NCBI GenBank assembly: GCA_903873655.1
Contig: CAIQPH010000281.1
Location: 1-38,047 of the forward strand
Reading direction: 5' to 3'
Origin: an uncultured Holophagaceae bacterium
Lineage (GTDB): Bacteria > Acidobacteriota > Holophagae > Holophagales > Holophagaceae
DNA: 38,047 nucleotides
Position numbers and translations under genes: made by a program
In this document: piece after piece, positions 8,298 to 15,970 of the stretch
Layout of the letters: every line of letters starts with the position of its first letter
Position numbering within the stretch: the first letter of the stretch is position 1
The notes under the pieces: model-generated
What the model saw: only the letters and a program-made list of their open reading frames with translations
The model's database searches: none
What the model was told of the DNA's origin: nothing

Positions 8298-10222
8298 GCG
8301 GGCTTGAGCGCGGGGCTGAGCCCGGGGTCCGTGGAGGTCCCTTCCACCGTGGCTGGCGCGGAAGGAGTGCTTCCGGCCTTGGGTGGAGGCAAGGTGCCAC
8401 CCTTCATGAGGATGTCGATGTCGTTGCCATCGAGGGTTTCACGCACAAGAAGGGCCTCTGCGATCGATATCAGTTGGTCCCGGTGGCTTTCGATGGCGGC
8501 CTTGGCCTTCCGGTAGTTCCGCATGACGAACTCGTGGACTTCCGCGTCAATCATACGGGCGGTGTCCTCGGAGATCTCTCGATGCTGGGTGAAATCCCGG
8601 CCCAGAAAGATCTCATGCTGGCCCCCGCCGAAGTTGAGGGGGCCGAGCTTATCGCTCATGCCGAACTCCATGACCATGGACTTGGCCAGGTCGGTGGCCT
8701 GCTGGATGTCGTTGGAAGCACCCGTGCTCAGCTGGTTGAAGAAGATCTCTTCGGCAATGCGGCCGCCCATGGAAATGGCGATGCGGCTTTCCATGTAGTC
8801 GCGGGTGGTGTTGTAGCGATCCTTCACGGGCAGCTGCCAGGTGACGCCCAGAGCGCGTCCGCGGGGAATGATGGTCACCTTATGCAGAGGATCACTGTGG
8901 GGCACCACGGCGGCGACGACCGTGTGGCCGGCCTCGTGGTAGGCCGTGATCTTCTTGTCCTCTTCGGTCATGACCAGGCTGCGGCGTTCGGCGCCCATGT
9001 AGACCTTGTCCTTGGCATTCTCGAAGTCGGCCATCTCAACCCATTTCTTGTTGCCGCGGGCGGCGGTCAGGGCGGCCTCATTGCAGAGGTTGGCCAGATC
9101 AGCCCCGGCGAAGCCAGGCGTGCCGCGGGCGATGACTTCCAGCTCCACGTCGGGGCTGAGCGGGATCTTGTCGGTGGTATGGACCTTGAGGATTTCAAAG
9201 CGGCCCTTCACATCCGGACGGTCCACCACCACCCGGCGGTCGAAGCGGCCGGGGCGGAGCAGGGCGGGATCCAGCACATCGGGGCGGTTGGTGGCGGCGA
9301 CGAGGATGACGCCCTCATTGCCTTCGAAGCCGTCCATCTCAACGAGCAGCTGGTTCAGGGTCTGCTCGCGCTCATCATGGCCACCGCCCAGGCCGGCGCC
9401 GCGATGGCGGCCCACGGCGTCGATCTCATCGATGAAGACGATGCAGGGGGCGCTCTTCTTGGCCTGCTCGAAGAGGTCGCGCACGCGGCTCGCGCCGACG
9501 CCCACGAACATCTCCACGAAATCGGAACCCGAGATGGAGAAGAACTGCACCTTGGCCTCGCCCGCAATGGCGCGGGCCAGCAGGGTCTTGCCGGTTCCCG
9601 GGGGGCCCATCAGCAGCACGCCTTTGGGGATCTTGCCGCCGAGCTTCAGGAACTTGGCGGGATCCTTCAGGAACTCGACGATCTCCTTCAATTCTTCCTT
9701 GGCCTCATCGCAGCCGGCGACATCGGCGAAGGTGGTGCGCTTCCCGCTGCTGGACAGCCCCTTGGCGCGAGCTTTCCCGAAGCTCATGGCCTTGTTGCCG
9801 CCCATCTGCGCCTGCCGCATGAAGACGAACCAGAGCACCACGAAGACCAGCAGCGGGGCCCAGAACATCAAAACATAGGCGAAATTGTTCTCGCTGGGCT
9901 TAGTGGCCTTGAATTCCTCGATCTGGCCCTCGGTCTTCCAGCTGAGGATGACTTTGCCCAGGTCCTGCATGGGCGGGGCAACGGTGCGGAACTTGTCAAT
10001 GATCTCGCCGGTCTTGCCATTCTTGTCGGGCTGTTTGTAGGTGCCCTCCACATCGAAGCCTGAGAGGGTCACGGACTTGTACTTGCCCGCCACGCCCTCG
10101 GTGTAGAAGGTCGAAAAGGGAATTTCAATCTGGCGGTTGTTCTGGGGGATCTGGCGGAAGGCCAGCACCAAGAGGGCGATGATACCCAGCCAGACCAGCA
10201 CGCTTTTCATCATGGAATTCAA
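8294..10222 (-). CDS. ftsH: ATP-dependent zinc metalloprotease FtsH
   Basis: A 642-residue membrane-bound AAA protease that degrades unstable membrane and regulatory proteins. The domain order is TM1 (about residues 7-21), a periplasmic domain, TM2 (about 114-135), then AAA with Walker A GPPGTGKT (about 206-213) and Walker [12 protein letters not shown] (261-271), the second-region-of-homology Arg pair (RPGRFDRR), and the zinc protease motif HEAGH (429-433). The C-terminal tail is Pro/Ser/Thr-rich. The start is a TTG at 10222 with AGGAG six bases upstream; an ATG lies nine bases further in, at less suitable spacing. A structured intergenic repeat ends about 70 bp upstream and separates ftsH from tilS, which are neighbours in many bacteria. 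Confidence 0.97.
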   Translation of the reverse strand: MNSMMKSVLVWLGIIALLVLAFRQIPQNNRQIEIPFSTFYTEGVAGKYKSVTLSGFDVEGTYKQPDKNGKTGEIIDKFRTVAPPMQDLGKVILSWKTEGQIEEFKATKPSENNFAYVLMFWAPLLVFVVLWFVFMRQAQMGGNKAMSFGKARAKGLSSSGKRTTFADVAGCDEAKEELKEIVEFLKDPAKFLKLGGKIPKGVLLMGPPGTGKTLLARAIAGEAKVQFFSISGSDFVEMFVGVGASRVRDLFEQAKKSAPCIVFIDEIDAVGRHRGAGLGGGHDEREQTLNQLLVEMDGFEGNEGVILVAATNRPDVLDPALLRPGRFDRRVVVDRPDVKGRFEILKVHTTDKIPLSPDVELEVIARGTPGFAGADLANLCNEAALTAARGNKKWVEMADFENAKDKVYMGAERRSLVMTEEDKKITAYHEAGHTVVAAVVPHSDPLHKVTIIPRGRALGVTWQLPVKDRYNTTRDYMESRIAISMGGRIAEEIFFNQLSTGASNDIQQATDLAKSMVMEFGMSDKLGPLNFGGGQHEIFLGRDFTQHREISEDTARMIDAEVHEFVMRNYRKAKAAIESHRDQLISIAEALLVRETLDGNDIDILMKGGTLPPPKAGSTPSAPATVEGTSTDPGLSPALKPA

Positions 10223-10291
10223 AGGGTCACTCCTTGGGGCCGGAGCCCAGGTGGCCCTCCAGTTTACTAGGTCCTGGGGACCGGGGGGCTA

Positions 10292-10561
10292 GAGTGCCTA
10301 AGAAAACCCCCACGGGGTCGCGCGAGGGTCGCCGGGCGAGCGAGGCGAGGAAGGCGAGGAGACGCGTAGCGGGTACTACGCGCGACGAGCGTGACGAAGC
10401 ATCGCGACGCCCGCCGGCCCTCGCCCGGAGGGATGAAGCCAGGCTGGCGCCCCGCGGCGTCAGGGCCCTTGAACAACGAACCACGTTGCCCTGCGGGCCC
10501 TTCCTTGCGGTGCATCCAGCCTGACTTCATCGCGTCCTCGTGGGGGTTTTCTTAGGTACTC
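10292..10561 (+). repeat. Structured dispersed element, copy 1 (between tilS and ftsH)
   Basis: A 270-bp element bounded by near-perfect inverted arms, 10292-10314 and 10539-10561 (22 of 23 complementary; the one exception is G-T). Inside are two branches. The left branch has base stem GCGAGGG/CCCTCGC (10322-10328 with 10418-10424) and hairpin CGCGTAG/CTACGCG (10363-10369 with 10376-10382). The right branch has a 16-bp stem (10432-10447 with 10516-10531, one mismatch) enclosing AGGGCCC/GGGCCCT (10462-10468 with 10495-10501) and the hairpin CAACG-AACCA-CGTTG (10474-10488). The core 10448-10515 is about 90% identical to the core at 30799-30867. The right arm overlaps the last codons of tilS. 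The strand given is the one on which more mismatched arm positions are G-U wobbles. Confidence 0.85.
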
Positions 10562-11522
10562 CAAGTCTTAGATGCAGATACCCACCGTCAGGTTCAGGGT
10601 TTAGGTAAAAATTCCCCCAAGTCGAGGCTTTCCGGGCGTGGGCGAGGCGCTCAGTGAGCCAGGGTGCGAGTCCGCGCAGCAAGGCGGATTCCCTTGGCCA
10701 ACCCAGGCGCAGGAAGGCCGAATCTAGCGTCCAGCGCAGTTCCACCTCGGTCCACGCGGCGCGCTTGAAGACGATGGTGCCATCCTCGATCGACCACCTG
10801 GTGCCTTCCCAGCCGGTAATCAGCACTTGTGCCAGATGCTCCGCTTCTGCGGCCTGGAGGTGCGTCTCGAAGAGGTGGCGGTCGAGGTCCGGCGCTTCCT
10901 TGCGCATCTCGCCGAGCAGCGGCCGCCAACGGTTCCGGGCGGTGAACGGCTCTGCATTGGTGGCGTCCTCGCGCCAAGGGACGTTCTTGCCGGCCAGGTA
11001 GTCGCGCAGGTCGGCCCGGCGGAGCTCCGCCAGTGGCGACCAGCGCAGGCCCTGGCGCGGCGCCAAGGGATGAAGACAGCCCAGACCACCGCCGCGGGCG
11101 AGGCGCATCAGCACGGTTTCAGTGTGGTCGTCGAGGGTGTGCCCAGTGGCCACCACGGAAGCGCCGCTCTGCTCGGCCTCCTGGCGCAGCCAGTCCCAGC
11201 GCAGGTCCCGGGCAGCCATCTCCAGGCCGATGTACCTTGCTTCGGCATGGGCCCTGACCCCCAGCGATGCTTCTGCCAGATCCAGGTCGAGGGCCCGGCA
11301 GAGCTGCCGCACGAAGGCGGCGTCCTCTGGCGCCTCTTCCCGCAGGCCATGATCCGCGTGGGCTACGCACAGGTCGAGCCCGAGGCTCTTGCGCAGCGTC
11401 CAGAGCAGCACCAGCAGGGCCACAGAGTCGCCCCCGCCCGAGCAGGCCACCAGCACCCGGCCCCTGACGCCGTCACCACGGCGCTGGATCTGCGCCAGGA
11501 GGTCCGATTCGAAGCGGTTCAC
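10527..11522 (-). CDS. tilS: tRNA(Ile)-lysidine synthase
   Basis: TilS uses ATP and lysine to modify the wobble C of the tRNA-Ile CAU anticodon to lysidine, which changes its reading to AUA. The N-terminal PP-loop ATP-binding motif is ACSGGGDSVALLVLLW (SGGxDS), followed by HADHGLREEAPEDAAFVRQL, VATGHTLDDHTETVLMRLARG and PWREDATNAEPFTARNRWR, all family features. The start is GTG 11522 in a GTGA overlap with the bshB1 stop. The last residues (VPKKTPTRTR) and the stop codon are encoded by the right arm of the structured repeat at 10292-10561, so the original C-terminus may have been replaced. At 331 residues this is a short TilS type without an extended C-terminal domain. Confidence 0.92.
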   Translation of the reverse strand: MNRFESDLLAQIQRRGDGVRGRVLVACSGGGDSVALLVLLWTLRKSLGLDLCVAHADHGLREEAPEDAAFVRQLCRALDLDLAEASLGVRAHAEARYIGLEMAARDLRWDWLRQEAEQSGASVVATGHTLDDHTETVLMRLARGGGLGCLHPLAPRQGLRWSPLAELRRADLRDYLAGKNVPWREDATNAEPFTARNRWRPLLGEMRKEAPDLDRHLFETHLQAAEAEHLAQVLITGWEGTRWSIEDGTIVFKRAAWTEVELRWTLDSAFLRLGWPRESALLRGLAPWLTERLAHARKASTWGNFYLNPEPDGGYLHLRLGVPKKTPTRTR

Positions 11523-12250
11523 ACCGGAGCTTCCAACTGTGCCAGCAGTCGGATGAGGGCGGCCGGCACTGGCTTCTCACACCACAATGCTTCTGCAAAG
11601 TCGCACATGCGCAGGGAACCCCAGTGCATGGCCCGGCCTAGTACACCCCGGCGGAAGGCCGGATGCGCGATGCGGGTGGGGGGCTGCGCCGGATCCTGCG
11701 CGAACTGGCTACCGAAGGCGTCGAAAGCAGCCATGCGCCGTTCCCATACGGAGCTTACGTCCACCAGCAGGTCGGGCTGGCCGGGATTCTCACCGCCCAC
11801 CCAGGCCAAGGCGGCAGGCCGCCAGGGCGCGCCGGGGCAGGGATAGTTCTTGAGCCCCGAATAGTAGGCGGCTTCCTGGGCCAGGCGGTGGGCGCGACGG
11901 TGATCGGGATGCCGATCTCCAGGGTCGGGAAGGATCATCACCCGCGGCCTCAGGAGTCGGATCTCAGCCATCAGGCGGGTTCGGTAGGCCTCCTCTTCCG
12001 TGAAGCGGCCGTCCGGGAAATCCAGCACGAAGCGCGAAACACCCAGGATCCTTGCGGCCACCTGGGCCTCAGTGCGACGGGTCTCCGAAGTACCGCGGGT
12101 GCCGAGGTCACCACTGGTGAGGTCGAGGATGCCGGCCTTCAGCCCGCGGTCCGAGGCCAGGGCCAGAATGCCGCCCACATGGACTTCCACATCGTCCGGA
12201 TGGGCGCCAAGCGCGAGGATGTCGAAGCCGCACTCGGAATCTGGGCTCAT
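11519..12250 (-). CDS. bshB1: Bacillithiol biosynthesis deacetylase BshB1 (PIG-L family)
   Basis: Member of the PIG-L/LmbE zinc deacetylases. BshB1 removes the acetyl group from GlcNAc-malate, the second step of bacillithiol synthesis. The metal-binding motifs are LGAHPDDVEVHVGG near the N-terminus and the HPDHRRAH motif in the middle. LDLTSGDLGTRGTSETR is the typical BshB1 version of the second conserved block. The start at 12250 forms an ATGA overlap with the bshC stop, and its own stop overlaps the tilS start. Location directly after bshC makes bacillithiol a much better assignment than mycothiol or a lipid deacetylase. The first enzyme, BshA, is not in this window. Confidence 0.92.
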   Translation of the reverse strand: MSPDSECGFDILALGAHPDDVEVHVGGILALASDRGLKAGILDLTSGDLGTRGTSETRRTEAQVAARILGVSRFVLDFPDGRFTEEEAYRTRLMAEIRLLRPRVMILPDPGDRHPDHRRAHRLAQEAAYYSGLKNYPCPGAPWRPAALAWVGGENPGQPDLLVDVSSVWERRMAAFDAFGSQFAQDPAQPPTRIAHPAFRRGVLGRAMHWGSLRMCDFAEALWCEKPVPAALIRLLAQLEAPV

Positions 12251-13419
12251 GACTCCTCCAGCAGGATCACGGGGTCAGTACTCTCCATGCGCTTGAGGAT
12301 GGCATCGAGCAGGGTCCCGCTGCGCAGCCAGGAGACGCCAGGAATCACGCGCTCCTGGGGGGCGCCGAAGGGAAAGAGGGTCTGACGCAGATACTCGGGA
12401 TCGCCCCCCAGCAACCGGGCCGCAGCCTCGCGGTGCAGGCGGCGGTCCAGCTTCGTCAGGCGCTCGCGGCTTCGTCCCTGCTCCTTCCTGAACCGGTTCT
12501 GCAGCGACTCAGGCCAGGCAGGATCCGGGTTCACACTCTGGAACCGGACAGAAGGAAGGGGCCCCGGCCAGGCCGCCACGCGATCCCAGGCGCCGAGGCG
12601 TACGGCCTCCAACTGGTCGGTCGAAACCTGGAAACCACGGGGCAACACAAAGACGCTGGGGCGCGGGAGGATCTTCGGCACAGGCAGTCCGACACGTTCC
12701 CAAAGTGGTTCGCAGAGCCGCCAATAGGCCCGCTCTGAAGGGCCCAGCACCACCGCCGCCACGGGCAGCATCAGTGACTGCATCAGGGGCCGAAGGGCAG
12801 CACCGGGGCTGAGCCAGCAACCGGCGGAGAGGGGTGTGTCGGACTCCAGCCGCTGCCTCTGACCTGTGCGCGGATCCAGTGAGAACCAGGCAGCCTGGAT
12901 CCGCGGATCCAGGGGCAGCGGCATGCCCTGGCCGACCAGGGCTTCTGCCTGCTTCGCGAGCAGGGTTTCAAGCTCCATGGTCCGCCAACGTTCCAATTCA
13001 GTCTGAATGGGTTCCCGGACCGTCGGGTCAGTGGGTGAAAAGGGGCGCAGGCCCCGTTCCCACAAAGGCTGTCCGAGGGCCAGGATATGGCCCCTCAAGG
13101 TGGGTTCCTGAGGTTCGGGCAAAGAACCCCAGAGCGCAGAGGCCTCTGCCTGGTGGACAGGTGTCCAAGGCAACCACCCGGTCGCGGTCCCTGGTCCCGC
13201 GTCGAACCGGAACCGGTGTCGGATCAGCCTGTCCTCGACCCGCGCTGCCACATTGGCCACCTCGGCGCGGTCGTGGTCCTCGTCTGCGAGCCAGTAGACG
13301 GCTTCGCCGCCGGATCGCCGGGCCTCGGCCAGGGCCGCCAGGGCCTTGGCCACGGACAGCGCGGGACTCCAACCTGCGCCGATCTGCTGGCCAGTGGCGA
13401 CGACGGGCCTTGGACTCAT
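12247..13419 (-). CDS. bshC: Bacillithiol biosynthesis cysteine-adding enzyme BshC
   Basis: BshC is credited with adding cysteine to GlcN-malate to give bacillithiol, the low-molecular-weight thiol of Firmicutes, Bacteroidota and some Acidobacteriota. Family blocks visible are VVATGQQIGAGWSPALSVAK (usually VTGQQPGL), AVYWLADEDHDRAEVANV (the WxxxEDHDxxE block), LRPLMQSLMLPVAAVVLGPS, ERAYWRLCEPLWERVGLPVP and ILPRPSVFVL, and a C-terminal TLFPFGAPQERVIPGVSWL. The ATG at 13419 is preferred because the conserved TGQQ block follows immediately; the frame opens at 13476 but the extra residues match nothing. At 390 residues it is clearly shorter than the roughly 500-540 residues typical of BshC, lacking sequence before the TGQQ block and elsewhere. 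Confidence 0.9.
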   Translation of the reverse strand: MSPRPVVATGQQIGAGWSPALSVAKALAALAEARRSGGEAVYWLADEDHDRAEVANVAARVEDRLIRHRFRFDAGPGTATGWLPWTPVHQAEASALWGSLPEPQEPTLRGHILALGQPLWERGLRPFSPTDPTVREPIQTELERWRTMELETLLAKQAEALVGQGMPLPLDPRIQAAWFSLDPRTGQRQRLESDTPLSAGCWLSPGAALRPLMQSLMLPVAAVVLGPSERAYWRLCEPLWERVGLPVPKILPRPSVFVLPRGFQVSTDQLEAVRLGAWDRVAAWPGPLPSVRFQSVNPDPAWPESLQNRFRKEQGRSRERLTKLDRRLHREAAARLLGGDPEYLRQTLFPFGAPQERVIPGVSWLRSGTLLDAILKRMESTDPVILLEES

Positions 13420-13500
13420 GGCCGCCCACCGGAGGTTGGCTCTGGCCTTCCGCACTGGCGCGCCGTACACATGCACCTAGCATATGCGATGCTCGACGGG

Positions 13501-13962
13501 ATGATGCACGTAGAACCCTGGAACCCTCCGGCCTCGCCCGATCTGGCGGTCCTCGCCATGGAGGCGGCGGATCGGGCTGGCATCCACTCGCTGCGGTCCT
13601 GGCCAGAACGGCGCCAAGGCGGCATCGGCTTCGGTACCCTGCCGCCCTTCCTTTGCTGGCGGGGGTTTGAGCAGGGCGCCTGGCATCTGGTTCTGCTCCA
13701 GGCCCGGGAAGTGGGTGCATTGGTTCCCGGGGCCCGGACAGCACCGATGCCCGCAGGCTGGCTTGAGGCTCTCGATCTGGAGGCCCTGGCCCGACCGCTG
13801 ACCCTCCATCCCGATTTTCCGGGCGGGGTTTCGGTGCAGGTGGTGCATTTGCCAGGAGGAGATTCTTTTCGGGTGCGCACCCTCGGAATTCCCGCGACGG
13901 AACTCGTAGCCGAGGTGCTGAAGCGCATTAGTCACATCCAATTCTGGAATCTGGCCGATTAG
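13501..13962 (+). CDS. Hypothetical protein
   Basis: A 153-residue protein that I do not recognise. It is probably cytoplasmic, with no signal peptide or membrane segment. It opens MMHVEPWNPPASPDLAVLAM and contains a Gly/Phe patch (GGIGFGTLPPFLCWRGFEQG), then a region rich in beta-strand-like hydrophobics, ending VLKRISHIQFWNLAD. It is supported as a gene by high GC at third codon positions, by the fact that it fills the gap between the divergent bshC and the next gene, and by the 19-bp spacing to the downstream membrane protein gene. The start is uncertain: ATGs at 13471, 13489, 13501 and 13504 are in frame and none has a good Shine-Dalgarno sequence. Confidence 0.6.
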   Translation: MMHVEPWNPPASPDLAVLAMEAADRAGIHSLRSWPERRQGGIGFGTLPPFLCWRGFEQGAWHLVLLQAREVGALVPGARTAPMPAGWLEALDLEALARPLTLHPDFPGGVSVQVVHLPGGDSFRVRTLGIPATELVAEVLKRISHIQFWNLAD

Positions 13963-13981
13963 AGACTTCAGGAGAATCCCC

Positions 13982-15289
13982 GTGCTCAACCTCGACCTGT
14001 CCACTTTGAAAGAGGCCACCATGGCGGTGGCGCTGGGCCTGATGATGGGGCTGGAACGGGAGCGCAGCGGTTTTGAACGCACCCAGGAGGAGCAGGGGGA
14101 TTTCAGCCGTCGGCGGGAGTCGGATCGGCCTGAGGCCCCGCATGGCAGCATGGGGGCCCGGACTTTCGCTCTGCTCTCGCTGCTGGGGTGGATTTCCGTG
14201 AAGGTGGGGGGCGACGGCCAGGCCATGCCCATCGCCGTGTTGGCCCTGGCATCGCTGATGATCGGCCTCTACTACCACGAGACCAGCGGATCCGACCGCG
14301 GCCTCACCACAGAGGTCGCAGCCCTGGCGGCACCCCTGCTGGGCATGCTGCTCACCCGGGATGCGCTATTGGCGGTGGCCGTGGCGGTCATCGTCACCCT
14401 GCTGCTCCTCTCGAAACCCTGGTTCCGTGCCTGGATCCCCAAACTGCACCGCGAGGATCTGACCGCGACCATGCAGCTGCTCCTCGTCTTTGCGATCCTT
14501 CTGCCCCTGCTGCCGGGGCGGACCCTGGATCCCTGGGGCGTGCTGTCGCCCCGCAAGGTGGGGTGGATGGTGGCCCTGATCGCTTCGGTCGACGTCCTCG
14601 GCTATGCGCTCAACCGGGTGCTGGGTGCCCGCCGGGGTGCCTTGATGACGGGCCTCGTGGGGGGCCTGGTGAGTTCCACGGTCGTGACCGTCACCATGTC
14701 GCGCCGGGCCCGTGAGGACGCGGCCCTCCAGGGATCCGGCCAGGTGGCCGTCATGCTGGCCTGCTCAGTGATGGGTCTGCGCGTGGCCATCCTGGCGGGT
14801 GTAGTGGGTGGACCCCTGCTGGCCCGGCCCCTGGCGCTGCCCATGGCCGCCATGGTGCTGGTGCTGCTCGGTTGCAGCGCCTGGATCTACCGCTCGGGTG
14901 CGATGCAGGTCGGAGGGGAGGAGATGCCGGTCAAGAACCCCTTCCAACTCAAGCGGGCCGCGGCCTGGGGTTTGGCCCTGGCCACGGTGCTGCTGGTTTC
15001 GGCTGCCGCCCGGGCCTGGTTCGGGGACCGGGGGCTGCTGTTCGCAGCGGGGCTGTCCGGCCTGGCAGACGTGGATCCCATCACCCTCGCGGTGAGCAGC
15101 CAGGTCCGAGGTGTGGGCCTGTCTGCCACCACGGCCACCCTGGCCATCATCCTGGCCATAGCTGCCAACACCCTGGCCAAGGCTGGATTCGCCTGGATCT
15201 CCGGTGGCCGGGCCTTTGGCCAGAGGCTCGCCCTGATGCTGGGGGCCTCCCTGGCGGCGGCCCTGCTTGTGGCCTGGATCCTGGTCTGA
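13982..15289 (+). CDS. MgtC/SapB-type DUF4010 membrane protein
   Basis: A 435-residue polytopic membrane protein with about 10-12 hydrophobic segments. The N-terminal third has the MgtC/SapB-like start (VALGLMMGLERERSG, then GARTFALLSLLGWISVKVGG), and the rest matches the DUF4010 arrangement, including RALGARRGALM-like NRVLGARRGALMTGLVGGLV, SSTVVTVTMSRRAR and the C-terminal GLSGLADVDPITLAVSSQV. The GTG start at 13982 has AGGAG seven bases upstream. No substrate is established for this family; MgtC-domain proteins are linked to survival under low magnesium and to ATP synthase modulation, which may not apply here. The 5' loop contains a charged, poorly conserved insert (FERTQEEQGDFSRRRESDRP). 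Confidence 0.82.
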   Translation: MLNLDLSTLKEATMAVALGLMMGLERERSGFERTQEEQGDFSRRRESDRPEAPHGSMGARTFALLSLLGWISVKVGGDGQAMPIAVLALASLMIGLYYHETSGSDRGLTTEVAALAAPLLGMLLTRDALLAVAVAVIVTLLLLSKPWFRAWIPKLHREDLTATMQLLLVFAILLPLLPGRTLDPWGVLSPRKVGWMVALIASVDVLGYALNRVLGARRGALMTGLVGGLVSSTVVTVTMSRRAREDAALQGSGQVAVMLACSVMGLRVAILAGVVGGPLLARPLALPMAAMVLVLLGCSAWIYRSGAMQVGGEEMPVKNPFQLKRAAAWGLALATVLLVSAAARAWFGDRGLLFAAGLSGLADVDPITLAVSSQVRGVGLSATTATLAIILAIAANTLAKAGFAWISGGRAFGQRLALMLGASLAAALLVAWILV

Positions 15290-15300
15290 GAAGGTGCCTG

Positions 15301-15486
15301 CTACTTACCCCGGTTGCTCATGCGGGTGTGGGCCACGCCGCTTTTCCCCTGGGGCTTGGTGGAAGCGCGCACGAGCGGCTTGGGACCGGCAGTGGCCTTG
15401 GGCTTGGCGGCGGTGGTCGTGGAAGTCGGTTTGTCCGCAGCCTGGACTGATTTCAGAAGGTCGATGGGCACGAGCGGCTTGGTCAT
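15301..15486 (-). CDS. Small basic protein, hypothetical
   Basis: A 61-residue, lysine- and alanine-rich protein beginning MTKPLVPIDLLKSVQAADK and ending GVAHTRMSNRGK. The ATG at 15486 follows AGGAG by six bases, which is the main support for it being real. The middle is a low-complexity Lys/Thr/Ala/Pro stretch (STTTAAKPKATAGPKPLVR) like the tails of nucleic-acid-binding proteins. No known domain is visible. It lies opposite its neighbours, convergent with the DUF4010 gene. It may bind nucleic acid or ribosomes, but this is a guess from charge alone. Confidence 0.5.
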   Translation of the reverse strand: MTKPLVPIDLLKSVQAADKPTSTTTAAKPKATAGPKPLVRASTKPQGKSGVAHTRMSNRGK

Positions 15487-15607
15487 GGGGCACTCCTGAG
15501 ACCAGTCTAACCCTTGGAGCCCTTGCTGCACGGGGTGGCACACTCTTGGTGGTCGTCCTGGTCCTGGAAGGCCCCGTGTCGTAAGATAACCCAGAGGTAT
15601 TCATTCC

Positions 15608-15970
15608 ATGCCCTTGACCATGCCCTTTCAGTCCGGCGACCTGGTGGTGGTGGTGCTCCACACGCCCCGGGAGCGCATCTGGGGCTGCCTGCTCGGCCTG
15701 GAGGCCTCAGGCATTGCCCTGCGCGGCCTCAACCTGACCCCCTGGGAGGAGGTGCTGACCCTCGTCCGAACCGGGGAGGCAGATCAGGTGGCGCTAAGCA
15801 CTCGATTTCTCCCCATGCCTCGCATCGAAGCCATGTACCTGGATGAAGCCAGTTCCGGCGCCCCCAGTCTGGCTGAGACCTTCCGGCATCGGACCGGTCA
15901 GGATCCCCATGTATTCCTGGCAGCTTCTGCCACGCCGGGCCCCGCACCTCATCGACGGAGGAAACCTTGA
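15608..15970 (+). CDS. Small protein with Sm-like N-terminal region
   Basis: A 120-residue protein. The first 50 residues ([20 protein letters not shown], then [21 protein letters not shown]) have the G-D-x-V-x-V-x-L-x-x-P-x-E-x-x-x-G-x-L pattern of short beta-barrel (Sm/LSm-like) proteins found in delta-proteobacteria and acidobacteria. I cannot assign a tested function. The C-terminus is Pro/Arg-rich and disordered-looking. An AGAGG lies about ten bases upstream of the ATG. Its stop overlaps the TTG start of pta (TTGA at 15967-15970), which suggests coupling to acetyl-phosphate metabolism genes, at least in expression. Confidence 0.65.
   Translation: MPLTMPFQSGDLVVVVLHTPRERIWGCLLGLEASGIALRGLNLTPWEEVLTLVRTGEADQVALSTRFLPMPRIEAMYLDEASSGAPSLAETFRHRTGQDPHVFLAASATPGPAPHRRRKP

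Noticed and set aside
8474..10063. Long plus-strand frame (529 codons) opposite ftsH, and similar long frames opposite glmM, the kinase and metG
   Set aside because: High GC content leaves antisense frames open; the real genes on the other strand have clear motifs.
10267..10530. Open frames on both strands across the region between tilS and ftsH
   Set aside because: They run through the structured repeat. The similarity of the peptides to those at 30639-30920 (such as RKEGPAGQRGSLFKG against RKEAPAGQCGSLFQG) follows from DNA identity, and the substitutions fit base pairing better than codons.
10292..10561. Ordinary IS or MITE with fixed terminal inverted repeats
   Set aside because: The arms of the two copies do not share sequence with each other, no clear target duplication is seen, and no transposase is present. 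A mobile nature is still possible, but by another mechanism.
13087..13500. Upstream extension of the hypothetical gene into bshC
   Set aside because: The extension is antisense to conserved bshC sequence.
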